Assembly: GCA_030148915.1 (NCBI GenBank)
Contig: JASBSN010000042.1
Location: 25,388-89,387 of the forward strand
Source: Thiogranum sp.
GTDB lineage: Bacteria; Pseudomonadota; Gammaproteobacteria; DSM-19610
Length of the DNA: 64,000 bases
Direction: 5' to 3'
Below are positions 61,373 through 64,000 of the stretch, one piece after another; positions within the stretch are counted from its first letter, which is position 1, and the number at the start of each line of letters is the position of its first letter. The notes below the pieces were generated by a model that saw only the letters and a program-made list of their open reading frames with translations, was not told the DNA's origin and ran no database searches. The position numbers and the translations under genes were made by a program.

Positions 61373-61787
61373 GCAGCATCCGGCGGGGGAACTGCTGGAC
61401 CGGCTACGTTGCGGTTTACTCGACGATGACCCGCGCGAGCGCGCCCGGCTCGAACAACACCTGCGACACTGCGCGGACTGTCGACGGGCTTACGATTGGC
61501 CTAACACCCTGCTGGCCGCCGGCGACATTCCCGAGGCGCGGCTGCAGCGCCTGCGCCGGCACGCCTTAAACGCGCCCGTACGCCGCGCCCGCCGGCTACT
61601 GCCGCTGGCCGCCGCGGCCGCCCTGATAGTGGCCGTGGCTGGCCTGGTGAATTTGAGCCACCAGTCGGCCTCGTCCCCCCCCGCGCGGGTGGCCGCTGGC
61701 GGGCAGAAAGTACCGGATCTCTACGAGGATCTGGACTTCTACCTGTGGCTGGCCGACCATAAGGGCAATCGTGACTCTTCTACCTGA
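61359..61787 (+). CDS. ZAS-type anti-sigma factor with one TM helix
   Basis: LEQHLRHCADCRRAYD (Hx3Cx2C); TM LLPLAAAAALIVAVAGLV; overlaps sigma gene. Confidence 0.85.
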   Translation: MNGFEQHPAGELLDRLRCGLLDDDPRERARLEQHLRHCADCRRAYDWPNTLLAAGDIPEARLQRLRRHALNAPVRRARRLLPLAAAAALIVAVAGLVNLSHQSASSPPARVAAGGQKVPDLYEDLDFYLWLADHKGNRDSST

Positions 61788-61792
61788 CACGT

Positions 61793-62137
61793 ATGCGCCA
61801 CAAGCGACTGATCACACTGCTACTTACTCTGCTCTGCCTGTACGCCGCTGAGCTGCGCGCGCAGGTCGACAGTGACCGCCTGTACCTGGCGCAAAGCGGG
61901 CAGATCCCCTGGCAATCTCTGTCGCCCGAGGAGCAGGCTGCATTGCGGCGCTACCGCGGTCAGTGGACTGACTACGACGGCGATCGTCAGCAGGAGTTGC
62001 AGCGCGGCGCCCGACGCTACCTGGAACTGCCCCAGCAAAAACGCCGCGAAGTCGAACAACAACAACGTCAGTACCAGAATTTAAGCCCACAAGAACGTCA
62101 GCGGCTGCGCGAGGAATACCAGCGCCAGCACGACTGA
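61793..62137 (+). CDS. DUF3106-like secreted protein
   Basis: Signal peptide; IPWQSLSPEEQAALRRYRGQWTDYDGDRQQELQRGARRYLEL...LSPQERQRLREEYQR. Confidence 0.8.
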   Translation: MRHKRLITLLLTLLCLYAAELRAQVDSDRLYLAQSGQIPWQSLSPEEQAALRRYRGQWTDYDGDRQQELQRGARRYLELPQQKRREVEQQQRQYQNLSPQERQRLREEYQRQHD

Positions 62138-62234
62138 GCCGGGTTCGGCGCTGTGGCCGGAGCAGCGGTGCTATTCACAGCCCGCGACCAACCCGGTACA
62201 ATCATTGCGCTAAACTCTGACAGCGAACCCTCCT

Positions 62235-63035
62235 ATGCAACCCATGCTGAACATTGCGGTGCGCGCGGCGCGCAACGCCGGAGAGATTATTGTCCGGCAT
62301 TCCAGCCGCATCGATGAGCTGACCATCGCCAGCAAGGAGCGCAATGATTTTGTCTCCGAGGTCGACCGCCAGGCCGAAAACGAAATCATCGCCATTATCC
62401 GCAAGGCGTACCCCGGCCACGGCATCCTTGCCGAAGAAAGCGGTCAGCACGGCAAAAGCGATGAGTTCCTGTGGATTATTGATCCACTCGACGGTACCAC
62501 CAATTTCTTGCACGGTTTTCCGCAATTCTCGGTCTCCATCGCCCTGCAGCACAAGGGACGCCTCGAGCAGGCGGTGGTCTACGATCCGATGCGTCAGGAA
62601 CTGTACACCGCCAGCCGCGGCAGTGGCGCATTTCTCGACAACCGCCGCATCCGCGTCAGCAAACAGGTCGGTCTCGGGGGGGCGCTGCTCGGCACGGGCT
62701 TCCCTTACAAGGACCAGCAGCACATGGCCGCCTATCTGGAAATGTTCAAAGCTCTGAGCGTCGACAGCGCCGGTATCCGGCGTCCCGGCTCGGCCGCGCT
62801 GGATCTGGCCTACGTGGCTGCTGGACGCTTCGACGGTTTCTGGGAGATAGGCCTCAGCCCCTGGGATATGGCCGCAGGCATCCTGCTGGTGCGTGAAGCC
62901 GGCGGCCTGGTCGGAGATTTTGCCGGCGCCCACGATTTCATGAAAACCGGCAATATCGTCGCCGCCACGCCGAAACTCTTCCCCGCTATATTACGCGAAA
63001 TTCGCCCCCACCTGAGCCCTGCCCTGTCGTCCTGA
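62235..63035 (+). CDS. suhB: Inositol monophosphatase family protein SuhB
   Basis: MQPMLNIAVRAARNAGEII...EESG...DEFLWIIDPLDGTTNFLHGFPQFSVSIAL...SPWDMAAGILLVREAGG. Confidence 0.95.
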   Translation: MQPMLNIAVRAARNAGEIIVRHSSRIDELTIASKERNDFVSEVDRQAENEIIAIIRKAYPGHGILAEESGQHGKSDEFLWIIDPLDGTTNFLHGFPQFSVSIALQHKGRLEQAVVYDPMRQELYTASRGSGAFLDNRRIRVSKQVGLGGALLGTGFPYKDQQHMAAYLEMFKALSVDSAGIRRPGSAALDLAYVAAGRFDGFWEIGLSPWDMAAGILLVREAGGLVGDFAGAHDFMKTGNIVAATPKLFPAILREIRPHLSPALSS

Positions 63036-63162
63036 AACGCGCTTCGGCGCTCAAGGTCGGCACCTTGTCGCCGTTACTATTTGTATCGGCATCTACCGGC
63101 TGCCCACAGCCCCGCAGACGGTTTCGCCGGACAGATAATGATAAGGATAACGACAAGATTTT

Positions 63163-63351
63163 ATGAAGCTGAGCGACAAGGCACTCCGGCAGATCGGCCG
63201 GAAATTACTGGACCGCCCGGACAGCACCCCCCATCAGGATGACAGGCCACACACCGACCCCGCGCCGACCGGCACGCCTGGCCCGCTTACGCACAATTCC
63301 GGCCCGACCCGCACAGCTGCTGTATTGAACTTCCGCAAACGCCCCGACTGA
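63163..63351 (+). CDS. Small hypothetical protein
   Basis: 62 aa ORF, Pro/Asp-rich, plausible start but no recognised family. Confidence 0.35.
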   Translation: MKLSDKALRQIGRKLLDRPDSTPHQDDRPHTDPAPTGTPGPLTHNSGPTRTAAVLNFRKRPD

Positions 63352-63445
63352 ACCCGGTCCCCGAACCGGGCGGTTCTTGTTATCTCTGACGGGTCTGTGC
63401 TATATCGTAAACAGACACACAGCGAATCAAGCCGAGAGAATAATA

Positions 63446-63781
63446 ATGAAACGCGCGCTCCTCGTTCTACTGACGCCACCCGTTGCGGCGTGCCGCTACG
63501 GTTGCGCCGGCTGCTGCGCCGCGCCCATCGGCGTATTCTGGATCACCGCCATCGTCGGCATCACCTACGGGCTGATCGGTGGCCCGACCAATCTGATGGG
63601 CCCCAGCGTGAACACCATCCTGCTCGGCCTCGGCCTGTGGGCCATCGCCAGTGTCTGGTCCGCGGTAACCATCCGCAGCGCCAAAGATGACCGCTGCACG
63701 GAACGGAAAACCGCCTTCTGTCGCCGCATCAGCGCCGAAGACGAAGCCGATCCCTTCGACGAAGTTCGCAAGGCGCGCTAA
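63446..63781 (+). CDS. Small Cys-rich membrane protein
   Basis: MKRALLVLLTPPVAACRYGCAGCCAAPIGVFWITAIVGITYGLIGG..., two hydrophobic segments. Confidence 0.6.
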   Translation: MKRALLVLLTPPVAACRYGCAGCCAAPIGVFWITAIVGITYGLIGGPTNLMGPSVNTILLGLGLWAIASVWSAVTIRSAKDDRCTERKTAFCRRISAEDEADPFDEVRKAR

Positions 63782-63929
63782 CCCTCCATCGCACTTCACG
63801 GATCCGATGTGGATGTGGCAGCACCAACCCTGAAGCGGGTGACACCCGCCGGCACCGAGCCAGGTAAGATTTTCACAGGATATCCTTACAAAAACAGCAG
63901 ATATTTCCAGCGAGCTTCGCGCAGAGGTT

Positions 63930-64000
63930 CCGTCGGGTAAGCCCTCGATGGCTTAGGGCGCCGCGAGCGGCACATGCACCATCGAGGGCTTACCCGACGG
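63930..64000. repeat. Perfect 22-bp inverted repeat with 27-nt spacer at the window edge
   Basis: CCGTCGGGTAAGCCCTCGATGG (63930-63951) and CCATCGAGGGCTTACCCGACGG (63979-64000); inner GCCGC-GA-GCGGC stem. Confidence 0.9.

Overview
The window is a GC-rich, gene-dense bacterial chromosome segment. Gene content and order (dnaX-ffs, petABC-sspA-sspB, hda-pgsA-like-DUF2066-purM-purN, dcd-mrp, metG, rsxABCDGE-nth, prmB, aroC, hemN, suhB) are typical of Gammaproteobacteria; a sulfur-oxidiser/Chromatiales-like host is only an inference. Most of it is housekeeping. The accessory or unusual parts are: (1) a RiPP metallophore (bufferin/HvfABCX-type) operon followed directly by a copper P-type ATPase and a CopZ-like chaperone (46.0-51.7 kb), with a structured leader; (2) a TolC-MFP-RND efflux operon plus two-component system lying between mrp and metG, with a shared ATTACC-N4-GGTAAT palindrome at two promoter regions; (3) a 35-bp direct repeat of the tRNA-Ser(GGA) 3' end bounding a 1.3-kb one-gene segment, which looks like an att site; (4) a His/Tyr-rich secreted protein upstream of an ECF sigma/ZAS anti-sigma/DUF3106 set; (5) a half-Lgt-like domain fused to a TlpA thioredoxin; (6) a DsrC/TusE protein with a displaced cysteine; (7) an exact 21-bp tandem duplication at the purN start; (8) a perfect 22-bp inverted repeat at the right edge. 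All calls come from reading the sequence; no database search was run. The bufferin/Hvf class itself is already described, so novelty there lies in the local arrangement.
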